Assembly (NCBI RefSeq): GCF_003031585.1
Contig: NZ_PWAA01000006.1
Location: 1 to 64,000 of the forward strand
Source: Thalassobius sp. I31.1
GTDB lineage: Bacteria; Pseudomonadota; Alphaproteobacteria; Rhodobacterales; Rhodobacteraceae
Reading direction: 5' to 3'
DNA length: 64,000 nucleotides
The notes below the pieces were generated by a model. The model did not search any database, was not told where the DNA came from, and worked only from the letters and a program-made list of their open reading frames with translations. A program made the position numbers and the translations under genes. Below, one piece after another: positions 19,673-28,150 of the stretch (within the stretch, counting starts at the first letter, position 1; every line of letters begins with the position of its first letter).

Positions 19673-19743
19673 TGAACAACGTTCAAAATAATTGTTGAAC
19701 GGCGTTCAGGAATTGGCTAAAACATTTTCATGAACGTTGTTCA
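19673..19743 (+). promoter_or_regulatory. Triple TetR operator and promoter of pspA
   Basis: Three perfect inverted repeats of the form TGAAC-N3-GTTCA lie at 19673-19685 (AAC spacer), 19696-19708 (GGC) and 19731-19743 (GTT). A promoter fits inside the array: TTGAAC at 19695-19700, a 17-base spacer, TAAAAC at 19718-19723. The middle operator covers the -35 box and the third covers the expected start region. This is the geometry of a strong repressor-controlled promoter. Confidence 0.78.
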
Positions 19744-19759
19744 GGAAATGGAGAAGGCA

Positions 19760-20434
19760 ATGTTTGGAACTTTCAAAACACTGATTATCGGGGCGAACGC
19801 CCGGGCTGAAGAAAACCTGCGTGGCCAGTATTCAATTGAACTGATTGACCAGAAGATCCGCGAAGCGCAGGCCAGCCTGAAAGCGGCAAAACTGACCCTA
19901 GCCAGTCTGATGCAGCGCCAGCGCTCAGAGGATCGCCAGATTGAAACGCTGGAAGGGCGCATCACTGATCTGACGGGGCGGGCGAAAGAAGCTTTGACAG
20001 ACGATCGTGAAGACCTGGCCCAGGAAGCGGCCCGCGCCATTGCAGAAATGGAAAACGAACAGACCGTGCGTCGTGAAACTTCAAATCGACTGGAAAGTCG
20101 CGTGATGCAGCTTCGTCAGTCAGTTGAGGCCGCGAACCGTCGGATCATTGATCTGAAACAGGGCGCAATTTCCGCCCGGGCGATTAAGCGTGAACAGGGC
20201 ATTCAGAAACGTCTGAATAAGACCCTTGGCGGTGGCAACGCGATTGATGAAGCAGAAGAACTGATCGCCAATGTGATCAACAAAGATGATCCGTTTGAAC
20301 AAAGCGAAATCCTGCGCGAGATCGATACAGGTCTTGGCCACTATGATGTGGCAGATCGTCTGGGGGATGCTGGCTTTGGCCATAAAACCCGATCCACTGC
20401 AGGTGACGTTCTAAAGCGTCTGCAAGCGAAATAA
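19760..20434 (+). CDS. pspA: PspA/IM30 family protein
   Basis: About 224 residues, almost entirely helical and coiled-coil-forming, with the PspA N-terminus MFGTFKTLIIGANARAEENL and the pattern IDQKIREAQASLKAAKLTLASL. PspA/IM30 proteins polymerise on the inner membrane and protect it under stress. The frame is open from 19730, but the ATG at 19760 has a GGAGAAGG site and gives the normal PspA start. The usual PspF/PspB/PspC partners are absent; control is by the adjacent TetR through three operators. Confidence 0.88.
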   Translation: MFGTFKTLIIGANARAEENLRGQYSIELIDQKIREAQASLKAAKLTLASLMQRQRSEDRQIETLEGRITDLTGRAKEALTDDREDLAQEAARAIAEMENEQTVRRETSNRLESRVMQLRQSVEAANRRIIDLKQGAISARAIKREQGIQKRLNKTLGGGNAIDEAEELIANVINKDDPFEQSEILREIDTGLGHYDVADRLGDAGFGHKTRSTAGDVLKRLQAK

Positions 20435-20502
20435 CCAACTAAAATACAATTAAATTAACTTAACTGGCCTTCGGGCCAAACCGGAAGACATGGAGAAAAC
20501 CA

Positions 20503-20790
20503 ATGAACAACGAACGTAACGATACTCACCTGATTATGATGCTGAACATTGCTGGCGTGGTTGCCGCTTACGGGCTGTTGGCACTGTCGCTGTACCACTC
20601 AACTGAGGTGCCGCTGTCGACCAAAGGCTACTGGGGCATGGGAATTGTTCTGCTGACCCTGAGCCTTGTGAATGTGGTGAAATACCGCTTTGACACACGT
20701 TCCAGCGAAGATCGCATTCGTCGCATTGAAGACGCCCGCAATGAAAAATTGCTGGAAGAAGCAATCCTGGATCCGGCCAAAGACATCTGA
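20503..20790 (+). CDS. YiaA/YiaB-like two-helix inner membrane protein
   Basis: 95 residues with two transmembrane helices (about 11-28 and 43-62) separated by a short loop (TEVPLSTKGYWGMG), then a charged helical tail. This fits the YiaAB two-helix domain family, of unknown function. It starts 68 bases after pspA with a GGAGAAAA-type site and shares its promoter, so it probably works with PspA at the membrane. Confidence 0.78.
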   Translation: MNNERNDTHLIMMLNIAGVVAAYGLLALSLYHSTEVPLSTKGYWGMGIVLLTLSLVNVVKYRFDTRSSEDRIRRIEDARNEKLLEEAILDPAKDI

Positions 20791-20876
20791 TCTCCATAGG
20801 ATGGCCCCCGCATAAACGGGGATGGTCGGTGGGGGAGCAGCGCCAAAAAAGCGCGCGGCGCTGCTTCCCCCAACAG

Positions 20877-20909
20877 AAACGCCCGGGTTCCTTCCCCCGG
20901 GCGTTTTTT
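20877..20909. terminator. Bidirectional terminator between yiaA-like and kptA genes
   Basis: Stem AAACGCCCGGG / CCCGGGCGTTT with a short loop and T's on the plus strand (TTTTTT). It serves the pspA unit on the plus strand and, with the opposing A-tract, kptA on the minus strand, whose stop codon overlaps its end. Confidence 0.85.
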
Positions 20910-21438
20910 ATTTGAGGTAGGTCACGGGCACATGGTCCGTGAGCCAGACACCGTTGTCAGAGCAGATGAAGGCAAACCCGTCCCGGTGCATCTGGCCGCT
21001 GGCGACGAGAAAAATGTGAGGTTTTCCGTGACGACTGCCAACCGTGCGGGCTGTGTTTTCATCTTGTGACAGATGTACATGCTGGCGCGACCCCGGGATC
21101 AGACCTTTGGCCTGGATACTGTCAACAAATCGTGTGGCGGTGCCGTGAAGCAGGGTTTCGGGTGGGGTCTGTGGCATCAGGCCCAGATCCACCGGGAAGG
21201 AATGCCCCTGATTGGCACGGATGCGTTGGCCATCCTGTGAGAGGGCAAAGCGTTGTTTGTCACTTGTGGCGACCACCTCGGCGATCAATTCCTTTGTCAT
21301 GGGAATGTCAGCTCCGGCGATCAGGGTGTCAACAGTCACCCAACCTCCACTGTCTGGGGTGACATTTGCTGCTTCTGGATTGTGGCGCAGAACAAGTGAG
21401 AGAAATTTACTGGCGGTTCTAATATCTTTTTCAGTCAT
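20908..21438 (-). CDS. kptA: RNA 2'-phosphotransferase, Tpt1/KptA family
   Basis: About 176 residues. In eukaryotes this family removes the splice-junction 2'-phosphate from tRNA using NAD+. Bacterial members have the same activity in vitro, but the substrate in cells is not settled. Seen here: SKFLSLVLRHNPEAA with the first catalytic arginine/histidine, GGWVTVDTLI, QGHSFPVD, LLHGTA and HVHLS, and the late IFLVASGQM. The internal ATG at 21438 is preferred (TEKDIRTASKFLS). It is a single gene between terminators, downstream of glyA. Confidence 0.92.
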   Translation of the reverse strand: MTEKDIRTASKFLSLVLRHNPEAANVTPDSGGWVTVDTLIAGADIPMTKELIAEVVATSDKQRFALSQDGQRIRANQGHSFPVDLGLMPQTPPETLLHGTATRFVDSIQAKGLIPGSRQHVHLSQDENTARTVGSRHGKPHIFLVASGQMHRDGFAFICSDNGVWLTDHVPVTYLK

Positions 21439-21449
21439 GGGAACCGCAT

Positions 21450-21485
21450 TAAAGAAAAGCCCCCGGCTTTGCAATCGGGGGCTTT
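21450..21485 (-). terminator. Rho-independent terminator downstream of glyA
   Basis: On the minus strand the stem AAAGCCCCCG / CGGGGGCTTT (21476-21485 with 21456-21465) is followed by TTTTCTTT. It lies beyond two further hairpins after the glyA stop and just before the kptA start. Confidence 0.82.
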
Positions 21486-21494
21486 GTGACTGGC

Positions 21495-21541
21495 CCGGAA
21501 ACTTTCAAAGTTTCCGGACCGTTTTCTTTCAAAGAAAACGG
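21495..21541. repeat. Two adjacent perfect 23-bp palindromes downstream of glyA
   Basis: CCGGAAACTTTCAAAGTTTCCGG is at 21495-21517 and CCGTTTTCTTTCAAAGAAAACGG at 21519-21541, one base apart, each perfectly symmetrical around a CTTTCAAAG core. They begin one base after the glyA stop codon. They may stabilise the glyA mRNA 3' end or be copies of a dispersed palindromic element. Confidence 0.8.
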
Positions 21542-21542
21542 A

Positions 21543-22838
21543 TCAGAGGTTTGGGTACAGCGGGAAGCGTGCGCAGAGGGCTGCGACTTTGCCGCGCACG
21601 GCTTCTTCCACAGCTGCGTTGCCGTCTTCGCCGTTTGCGGCCAGGCCATCCACAACTTCCACGATCAGATCTGCGATCTCGCGGAATTCTGCTTCGCCAA
21701 AGCCACGGGTCGTGCCCGCAGGGGTGCCCAGACGAATGCCGGAGGTCACGGTTGGCTTTTCAGGGTCAAACGGGATGCCGTTTTTGTTGGTGGTGATGTG
21801 GGCACGGCCAAGGGCCTTGTCGGTGATGTTGCCGGTCACGCCTTTTGGACGCAGGTCCACCAGCATCACGTGGGTGTCAGTGCCGCCGGTGACGATGTCC
21901 AGACCACCTTTGATCAGCTGATCCGCAAGGGCCACTGCGTTTGCACGCACCTGCTTCTGGTATGCTTTGAACTCAGGACGCAGAGCTTCGCCGAATGCCG
22001 CCGCTTTACCCGCGATGACGTGCATCAGAGGGCCACCCTGAATGCCAGGGAAAATCGCAGAGTTGATCTTTTTCGCCAGCGCTTCGTCGTTGGTGACGAT
22101 CATGCCGCCACGTGGGCCACGCAGGGTTTTGTGGGTGGTGGTTGTCGCAACATGGGCGTGTGGGAACGGGGAGGGGTGTTCGCCCGCCGCAATCAGACCC
22201 GCGATGTGCGCCATGTCGACCATGAAGAATGCGCCAACGGAATCAGCGATTTCACGGAACTTCGCAAAGTCGATCTGTCGCGGGATGGCGGAACCACCTG
22301 CGATGATCAGCTTTGGCTGGTGTTCAGTCGCCAGCGCCTGGATCTGATCGTAATCAATCAGGTTGTCGCTTTCACGTACGCCGTAATGCACAGCGTTGAA
22401 CCATTTGCCGGACTGGTTTGGTTTCGCACCATGGGTCAGGTGACCACCGGAAGAAAGATCCATACCCAGGATAGTGTCGCCGGGCTGGATCAGCGCCTGA
22501 AACACACCCTGGTTTGCTTGCGAGCCAGAGTTTGGCTGAACGTTGGCGAATTCACAGCCGAACAGTTCTTTTGCACGATCAATTGCCAGGTTCTCAGCAA
22601 CGTCAACATACTGGCAACCGCCATAGTAACGACGGCCCGGGTAACCTTCGGCGTATTTGTTGGTCAGAACGGAACCCTGTGCTTCCATCACGGCGGCGGA
22701 AACGATGTTCTCGGATGCGATCAGTTCGATCTCGTCGCGCTGACGGCCGAGTTCGCTGGTGATGGAGGCGTGAAGCTCCGGATCGCGTGTTGCGAGGGAT
22801 TCGGTGAAGAAGGCTTTCGTAGTGCTTTCACTGGTCAT
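21543..22838 (-). CDS. glyA: Serine hydroxymethyltransferase
   Basis: A 431-residue PLP enzyme converting serine and tetrahydrofolate to glycine and methylene-tetrahydrofolate. [19 protein letters not shown] is near residue 37, [11 protein letters not shown] near residue 125, and the PLP-lysine motif [15 protein letters not shown] near residue 230. The C-terminus has [16 protein letters not shown]. An AGGAAAA site precedes the start. Confidence 0.97.
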   Translation of the reverse strand: MTSESTTKAFFTESLATRDPELHASITSELGRQRDEIELIASENIVSAAVMEAQGSVLTNKYAEGYPGRRYYGGCQYVDVAENLAIDRAKELFGCEFANVQPNSGSQANQGVFQALIQPGDTILGMDLSSGGHLTHGAKPNQSGKWFNAVHYGVRESDNLIDYDQIQALATEHQPKLIIAGGSAIPRQIDFAKFREIADSVGAFFMVDMAHIAGLIAAGEHPSPFPHAHVATTTTHKTLRGPRGGMIVTNDEALAKKINSAIFPGIQGGPLMHVIAGKAAAFGEALRPEFKAYQKQVRANAVALADQLIKGGLDIVTGGTDTHVMLVDLRPKGVTGNITDKALGRAHITTNKNGIPFDPEKPTVTSGIRLGTPAGTTRGFGEAEFREIADLIVEVVDGLAANGEDGNAAVEEAVRGKVAALCARFPLYPNL

Positions 22839-23253
22839 GGCGCATTTTCCTGTCTGAACGCGATGGGATTTTGGAAGTTTATTAACGACTCAGGCGGGAA
22901 AGCAGAAGCGGATAATGCGACGCAGCACCCGCATTCTGCGCCACTGGGGCAGGAAAATGTCGAAATATGCGCCCGGAAGCCCTTATTTTACGGTACACAA
23001 TTGTACGCAAATGTAGATTGCTCAACTTTCAGGCAGTGAGGCAGGCTGTGGTCAGCCCTGGCACTGAGGTCAGAAGGTTCTAACAGGTCCGTCTGGTCAA
23101 ACTGCGCAACTTCACAGGCGGCAGGCCGGACATGATTGCAGAGTGCCAGGCCCGGGGCGCAGGAAATGGATTGGTCCCTGGCTCTTGCCTTCCGGCGTTT
23201 TGCAGGCAAATGTGGTGTTGATTTCTCTCACTGTCCCGCAACAGGTCCATATC
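22839..23253. promoter_or_regulatory. Divergent intergenic region glyA / nadK
   Basis: About 415 bases containing the promoters of both genes. It holds a near-palindrome around GTACACAATTGTAC (22992-23005). No riboswitch with the glycine or SAM/SAH consensus was recognised, and no gene is supported. The nadK frame stays open upstream to 23143 but its N-terminus starts at 23254. Confidence 0.4.
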
Positions 23254-24021
23254 ATGAGTAAAGTTCTGAAAATTGCATTCACGGCCAGTGAAAGTGAAAA
23301 AGCCCGGGCTGGCCGATCCCGGCTGGTTGCCCGTTATGGGGAATGTGATCTGGCTGATGCGGATGTGATTGTTGCCCTGGGCGGTGATGGTTTTATGCTG
23401 CAGACCCTGCATGAAACCCGTGATCTTGAGGTGCCGGTTTACGGCATGAACCGGGGCACGGTTGGCTTTCTTATGAATGAATACAATGAAAGTGGGCTTG
23501 TAGGGCGGTTAATGGCGGCTGAAGAGGCTGTGATCAATCCGTTGCAGATGCATGCGCAATGCGTAGATGGCACGCATCATTCAGCGCTTGCGATTAACGA
23601 AGTTTCGCTTTTGCGTGCAGGTCCGCAGGCGGCCAAACTTCAGATCTCTGTCGATGATCGTGTACGGATGGAAGAACTTGTCTGTGACGGCGCACTATTG
23701 TCTACGCCCGCCGGTTCGACGGCCTATAACAATTCTGCCCATGGCCCGATCCTGCCAATCGGGGCCGAGGTTCTGGCCCTCACCGCAGTTGCGGCGTTCC
23801 GGCCACGACGTTGGCGGGGGGCATTGCTTCCGAAAAATGCCAAGGTGCGCTTTGATGTGCTGGAAGCTGCGAAGCGCCCCGTGATGGTGGATGCCGACAG
23901 CCGGTCTGTTTCCAATGTGGCTTTTGTTGAGATTGCCAGCCAGCCGGCGATAAGTCACCGACTGCTGTTTGATCCGGGGCGTGGTCTTGAAGAGCGCCTT
24001 TTGCAGGAACAATTCATCTGA
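23254..24021 (+). CDS. nadK: NAD kinase
   Basis: 255 residues, in the range of alphaproteobacterial NadK. It phosphorylates NAD+ to NADP+. The GGDG motif is in VALGGDGFMLQTLHE (about residue 42), followed by GMNRGTVGFLMNEY (about residue 67), INEVSLLR and the NAD-binding TPAGSTAYNNSAHGPI (about residue 150). The start is the ATG of MSKVLKIAFTAS. Confidence 0.95.
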   Translation: MSKVLKIAFTASESEKARAGRSRLVARYGECDLADADVIVALGGDGFMLQTLHETRDLEVPVYGMNRGTVGFLMNEYNESGLVGRLMAAEEAVINPLQMHAQCVDGTHHSALAINEVSLLRAGPQAAKLQISVDDRVRMEELVCDGALLSTPAGSTAYNNSAHGPILPIGAEVLALTAVAAFRPRRWRGALLPKNAKVRFDVLEAAKRPVMVDADSRSVSNVAFVEIASQPAISHRLLFDPGRGLEERLLQEQFI

Positions 24022-24046
24022 CTTCGGCAGTTTTCCAGCTTTTGGT

Positions 24047-25210
24047 TCAGCTTTTCTCGCGGTTGCGATTCTGTTTATCGGCCTGCTTCCAGCCAGAGAT
24101 CTTACGGTACAGCGTAGAAGGTGACACCGCGAGAACCCGTGCAGCAACAGGAATGGAACCTGAATTCCTGGCAATGGTTTCTTCGACAATAATGCGTTCG
24201 ATCTCATCAAGTGATTTGCCGATCAGATCGTCCAGTGCTGGCCCGGCTTGTTCTGGTTCCGCCCGGGGCGTGGGGGGGGCTGAGGGCAGCTGCGCGGGTT
24301 GCGGGGAACGCTGTCCCGCGCGCTGGAAATCATGCGGCAGCATATCCATCGTGACAGTGCTGTCGTTGTTGAGAACCACAATATTGCGCATGACATTCAG
24401 AAGTTGACGGACATTTCCTGGCCAATGATGTTCATTGAAGAAAGCTTCTACCTCGTCAGAAAAACCTTCAAAAAGTCTGTTTTCTTCGGCCGAAAACCTT
24501 TGTAGCGCGTTTCGGGCGATTTCCATGATGTCATCTCCGCGTTCCCGCAGCGGGGGAAGATGCAGGGGCACAACATGAAGGCGATAGTACAGATCTTCAC
24601 GGAATTTCCCCAGACGCATCTGTTCCAGAGGATCAAGGTTCGTTGCACAGACAATACGTACATTTACTTTGACCGGGCGCACAGATCCGACCGGTTGGAT
24701 CATTGATGTTTGCAGGAAGCGCAGCAATTTCGTTTGCAGCTCCATGCTCATTTCGCAGATTTCATCAAAAAACAACGTGCCGCCGTCTGCCATCGCAGCC
24801 GCACCCGGTTTGTCTGAAATCGCGCCGGTAAATGCGCCGCGCAGGTGACCGAAGATTTCGCTTTCCAGCAAATCATTCGGAATTGCCCCACAATTCAGGG
24901 GAATGAACGGTCCTTCTGAACGATTGGAAAGATCATGCAGCGCCTGTGCACAAATTTCTTTTCCGGTACCGCTTTCACCAGTGATAAACACGGTAGCCAT
25001 GGATCCTGCCACGGTGCGGATGTTGTCATAAACCTTTTCCATCACAGCCGATGACCCGATGAAACCCATCGTCTTCAGGGGGGGGGATGGCGGCGAGTGA
25101 CTGTATGGGGGCATTGCTTTCGCTGCGGCTGGCATTGCGTATCGCCGCGAGAAAACGCTGTTCATTGAAAGGTTTGAGCAGGAATTCATGCGCGCCAGCA
25201 CGCATTGCAT
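24047..25210 (-). CDS. Sigma-54 regulator, AAA+ and Fis-type HTH portion (frameshifted from its receiver domain)
   Basis: This frame carries the C-terminal two thirds of a LuxO/NtrC-type enhancer-binding protein. Walker A is GESGTGKE, the sigma-54 contact motif GAFTGA is intact, Walker B is GGTLFFDEI, and the sensor region is WPGNVRQLLN. The C-terminus is a Fis-like helix-turn-helix ending AARVLAVSPSTLYRKISGWKQ, closest in style to LuxO. The meaningful sequence begins around LKTMGFIGSSAVM (ATG at 25069). Residues upstream in this frame are an out-of-frame reading of the receiver domain. The break falls on a nine-G run at 25078-25086; removing one base would fuse the two frames into a protein of about 455 residues. 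Confidence 0.85.
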   Translation of the reverse strand: MQCVLARMNSCSNLSMNSVFSRRYAMPAAAKAMPPYSHSPPSPPLKTMGFIGSSAVMEKVYDNIRTVAGSMATVFITGESGTGKEICAQALHDLSNRSEGPFIPLNCGAIPNDLLESEIFGHLRGAFTGAISDKPGAAAMADGGTLFFDEICEMSMELQTKLLRFLQTSMIQPVGSVRPVKVNVRIVCATNLDPLEQMRLGKFREDLYYRLHVVPLHLPPLRERGDDIMEIARNALQRFSAEENRLFEGFSDEVEAFFNEHHWPGNVRQLLNVMRNIVVLNNDSTVTMDMLPHDFQRAGQRSPQPAQLPSAPPTPRAEPEQAGPALDDLIGKSLDEIERIIVEETIARNSGSIPVAARVLAVSPSTLYRKISGWKQADKQNRNREKS

Positions 25211-25481
25211 CTACGGCACGATCAATTGAACCGGTGGCTGTGATTACGATGACGCGGGTGTCAGGAGAAATGGTCAGAATTTCCTTCAACACTTCAAGAC
25301 CGTCACGATCAGGCAGGACAAGATCAAGCAGAACGACCTGAGGGCGAAGTTCCTGAAAGGCGATCAGCCCTTCCGCACCGCTGCGGCAAATGCGTATGCG
25401 ATATCCAGCCTCATTCAGTGAGCTCTGGTAAGTGGGTGGAAGTGAGGATGTGCCGTCAATCAGAAGCAATTGCGTGGTCAT
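25026..25481 (-). CDS. Response regulator receiver domain, N-terminal fragment of the sigma-54 regulator
   Basis: 151 residues: a CheY-like receiver domain with the phospho-acceptor aspartate in VVLLDLVLPDRDG (about residue 54), the switch threonine region VIVITATGS (about residue 82) and the conserved lysine in EFLLKPFN (about residue 105). The acidic pair expected near residue 9 appears only as LIDGTSS, so metal binding may be altered. After AAIPPP the frame changes at the nine-base C run on the coding strand and ends 18 residues later. As it stands it would be a stand-alone receiver. Confidence 0.82.
   Translation of the reverse strand: MTTQLLLIDGTSSLPPTYQSSLNEAGYRIRICRSGAEGLIAFQELRPQVVLLDLVLPDRDGLEVLKEILTISPDTRVIVITATGSIDRAVDAMRAGAHEFLLKPFNEQRFLAAIRNASRSESNAPIQSLAAIPPPEDDGFHRVIGCDGKGL
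25078..25086. repeat. Nine-base G homopolymer at the frameshift
   Basis: G9 on the plus strand (C9 on the coding strand) at the junction between the receiver and AAA+ domains. With eight or eleven C the two frames would join in phase; with nine they do not. Confidence 0.9.
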
Positions 25482-26153
25482 TGGTAGCTAACCTTTGTCT
25501 GATTATACGCCGGACCACGGAGCAGAATCAGAGCTGTAAGTTGTTTCATATTTACCCTGGTACCGATAACCTGGTGAAAGGCTGGCTTGGCAGTCTCTGA
25601 CAATGAGGGGTTATTTCCCCTTCCCGACAAGGGGGAAAAAGTCAGAAGATATCTCAGGTTGAACTGAGATATCATCCCCTGGCGGGGCGGGCTGACGGTT
25701 TGCCGCGATAGAACTGAGGAATGGTACCTGAGAGGAGAGAAAACGACTTGCAGCGGGCCGTAAAGGATTTCACCTGGTGAGTGATCGTTCTGATGATGCC
25801 TGACACCAACACGACAGGCGCAATAATACAAAAAACTGTTCAGAACAGGCGACAGCAGTAGAATGAGGGATATGGGATAAGAACGAAATATTCGTTTCAG
25901 ATTGTTCCAATGGAACAGACGCACGGATAGCGCAACGCTTCCATCAGTCAGGGATTCAGGCAAAAATTGCATCGCTTTTTCACCCTTTCGAAATGGCGAA
26001 AAAGCCCCTCTGATCAATATCAGAGGGTATAAAATACACCATACCAGTTAACTCACTCTAACACACAGTCACCTCACCAGGAGGAACCCCCTAAATCTGA
26101 CGTGTTTTCACTTCAAATTCAAGGGGGATAGGTCGTAATGGTTAACTGAATGG
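25482..26153. other. Long intergenic region with hairpins between the regulator and the prpE-type gene
   Basis: About 670 bases with no convincing coding frame. It contains the perfect hairpin GATATCTCAG-N6-CTGAGATATC (25648-25673), whose minus-strand 3' side runs on to TTTTT. Beside it is a smaller C/G stem (CCCCTT / AAGGGG, 25618-25636), and at 26000-26027 the terminator of the upstream gene. Two minus-strand hairpins with T-tracts in one gap could mean a small RNA transcribed here, but no promoter was identified. Confidence 0.45.
26000..26027 (-). terminator. Rho-independent terminator downstream of prpE-type gene
   Basis: On the minus strand CCCTCTGAT-ATTG-ATCAGAGGG is followed by GCTTTTTCG. 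It lies about 125 bases beyond the ligase stop codon at 26154. Confidence 0.78.
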
Positions 26154-28046
26154 TCAGTTTTTCGGATAGCCCAGCGTTTGCAGGGCTTCTCTGATTTCGT
26201 CCAGGATCACCGGATCATCAATGGTGGCCGGCATTTTGAACTCTTCCCCGTCTGCGATCTTCACCATGGTTGCGCGCAGGATTTTCCCGGAACGTGTTTT
26301 GGGCAGGCGATCCACGACGCAGGCCAGCTTAAAGGCGGCCACCGGGCCGATCTTTTCGCGTACCATTTGCACGACTTCTTTCGCGATGTCGGCGTGGTCC
26401 CGATCCGTACCCGCGTTGAGGCAAAGGAAGCCCATAGGCGCCTGGCCTTTCAAGGGATCCGCGACACCAATCACCGCGCATTCGGCAACATCGGGGTGAG
26501 CTGCCAGAACCTCTTCCATCGCGCCGGTTGACAGGCGGTGGCCCGCGACGTTGATCACGTCATCCGTGCGCGCCATGATGTAAAGATAGCCGTCCTCATC
26601 AATCATGCCCGCATCGCCGGTTTCATAATAACCCGGGAAGGTATTGAGATAGCTGGATTTGTAACGGTCTTCGGCATTCCACAGAGTCGGGAATGTGCCG
26701 GGCGGCAGGGGCAGTGGCGTGACAATTGCACCCAGTTCCCCGGCGGGCAGTTCATTCCCTTCATCATCGAGGATCTTCATGTCATAGCCGGGCAGTGGCA
26801 CGGAAGGTGATCCCAGTTTGACGTCCAGCAGTTCAATGCCCACAGGGTTGCAGACGCCAGGATATCCCAGTTCTGTCTGCCACCAGTGGTCAATGATCGG
26901 TTTCTGAAGTTGATCCTGTGCCCATACGATTGTGTCGGGGTCTGCACGTTCACCTGCAAGGAAAACCTGTTCCAGGCAGCTGAGATCGTATTTCTTCACA
27001 TATTCACCTTTCGGGTCTTCGCGTTTCACAGCACGGAAGGCGGTGGGGGCGGTGAAGAAGGTCTTAACCTTATGTTCTTCGATCACGCGCCAGAAGGTGC
27101 CCGCATCCGGGGTGCCAACGGGTTTGCCTTCAAAGACAATCGTGGTGTTGCCGTGGATCAGCGGACCGTAACAAATGTAGGAATGCCCCACGACCCAGCC
27201 CACGTCTGATGCAGCCCAGAAGACATCACCGGGGTCAACGTTGTAGATGTTCTTCATGGTCCAGTTCAGGGCCACAAGATGACCTGCCGTATGACGCACA
27301 ACGCCTTTTGGCTGGCCGGTGGTGCCGGATGTGTAAAGAATATAGGCGGGATGGTTGCCCTCTACAGGCAGGCAATCCGCAGGTTCCACGCCATATTGGA
27401 AGCCGTGCCAGTTGAAGTCACGACCCTCAACCAGTTCAGCCACTTCCTGTTCACGCTGGAAGATCACGCAAAAATCGGGCTTGTGCGTCGCAAGTTCAAT
27501 CGCACCGTCAAGCAGGGGTTTGTAATGCACGGTGCGGTTGGGTTCCAGGCCACAAGAGGCCGCGATGATGGCCTTAGGCGTACAATCATCAATGCGCACG
27601 GCCAGCTCATTTGCAGCAAAGCCACCAAAGACAACAGAATGCACAGCCCCAATCCGGGCACAGGCCAGCATGGCCTCAAGCGCCTCAGGGATCATCGGCA
27701 TATAGATGATAACGCGGTCGCCCTTTTCCACGCCTTTGGCGCGCAAAGCACCGGCAAGGGATGCTACACGGTTGCGCAGCTCCACGTAGGAAATTTCGCG
27801 TTTGGTGTGGGTGATCGGGCTGTCATAGATGATCGCAGTCTGTTCGCCCCGGCCGTTTTCAACGTGGCGGTCCACGGCGTTCCAGCAGGTGTTTACTTTG
27901 GCATCGGCATACCATTCATACAAAGGGGCATTTTCGTCAGAGAGCGCCTTAGAAGGTTTCTGGTCCCATTCGATCGCCTCGGCGGCTTCCATCCAGAATG
28001 CCTCCGGATCTGCTTTCCAGGCGTCATATGTTTCACGATATGTCAT
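26154..28046 (-). CDS. prpE: Propionyl-CoA synthetase (PrpE-type acyl-CoA ligase)
   Basis: A 630-residue AMP-forming ligase. It activates propionate (or acetate) with ATP and CoA. The ANL motifs are in order: YILYTSGTTGQPKG near residue 240, SDVGWVVGHSYI near residue 290, WWQTELGYP near residue 400, YYETGDAGMIDEDGY near residue 495, and the catalytic-lysine motif PKTRSGKILRATM near residue 590. The N-terminus with TYDAWKADPEAFWMEAA and KVNTCWNAVDRHV resembles PrpE more than Acs. A palindrome TTAGCGCTAA lies about 105 bases upstream. Confidence 0.9.
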   Translation of the reverse strand: MTYRETYDAWKADPEAFWMEAAEAIEWDQKPSKALSDENAPLYEWYADAKVNTCWNAVDRHVENGRGEQTAIIYDSPITHTKREISYVELRNRVASLAGALRAKGVEKGDRVIIYMPMIPEALEAMLACARIGAVHSVVFGGFAANELAVRIDDCTPKAIIAASCGLEPNRTVHYKPLLDGAIELATHKPDFCVIFQREQEVAELVEGRDFNWHGFQYGVEPADCLPVEGNHPAYILYTSGTTGQPKGVVRHTAGHLVALNWTMKNIYNVDPGDVFWAASDVGWVVGHSYICYGPLIHGNTTIVFEGKPVGTPDAGTFWRVIEEHKVKTFFTAPTAFRAVKREDPKGEYVKKYDLSCLEQVFLAGERADPDTIVWAQDQLQKPIIDHWWQTELGYPGVCNPVGIELLDVKLGSPSVPLPGYDMKILDDEGNELPAGELGAIVTPLPLPPGTFPTLWNAEDRYKSSYLNTFPGYYETGDAGMIDEDGYLYIMARTDDVINVAGHRLSTGAMEEVLAAHPDVAECAVIGVADPLKGQAPMGFLCLNAGTDRDHADIAKEVVQMVREKIGPVAAFKLACVVDRLPKTRSGKILRATMVKIADGEEFKMPATIDDPVILDEIREALQTLGYPKN

Positions 28047-28150
28047 GCGTCGTCCTCCCTGACTGCGTTATCCCTCTATGTTTCTTAAGCCTCGGGCAGA
28101 GCGGCAGGCAAGCGACATGAAATGTGACGCCTGCGCCCGAATGTCGCGAT

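Noticed and set aside
22839-23253. A glycine or SAM-type riboswitch upstream of glyA
   Set aside because: No consensus core was recognised on either strand.
25560-25720. A sigma-54 promoter in the gap
   Set aside because: The best candidate keeps GG-N10-GC but lacks TGGCAC.
25478-26017. A 179-codon minus-strand ORF in the regulator-prpE gap
   Set aside because: The composition is arbitrary and it spans two hairpins and a terminator; no domain is visible.
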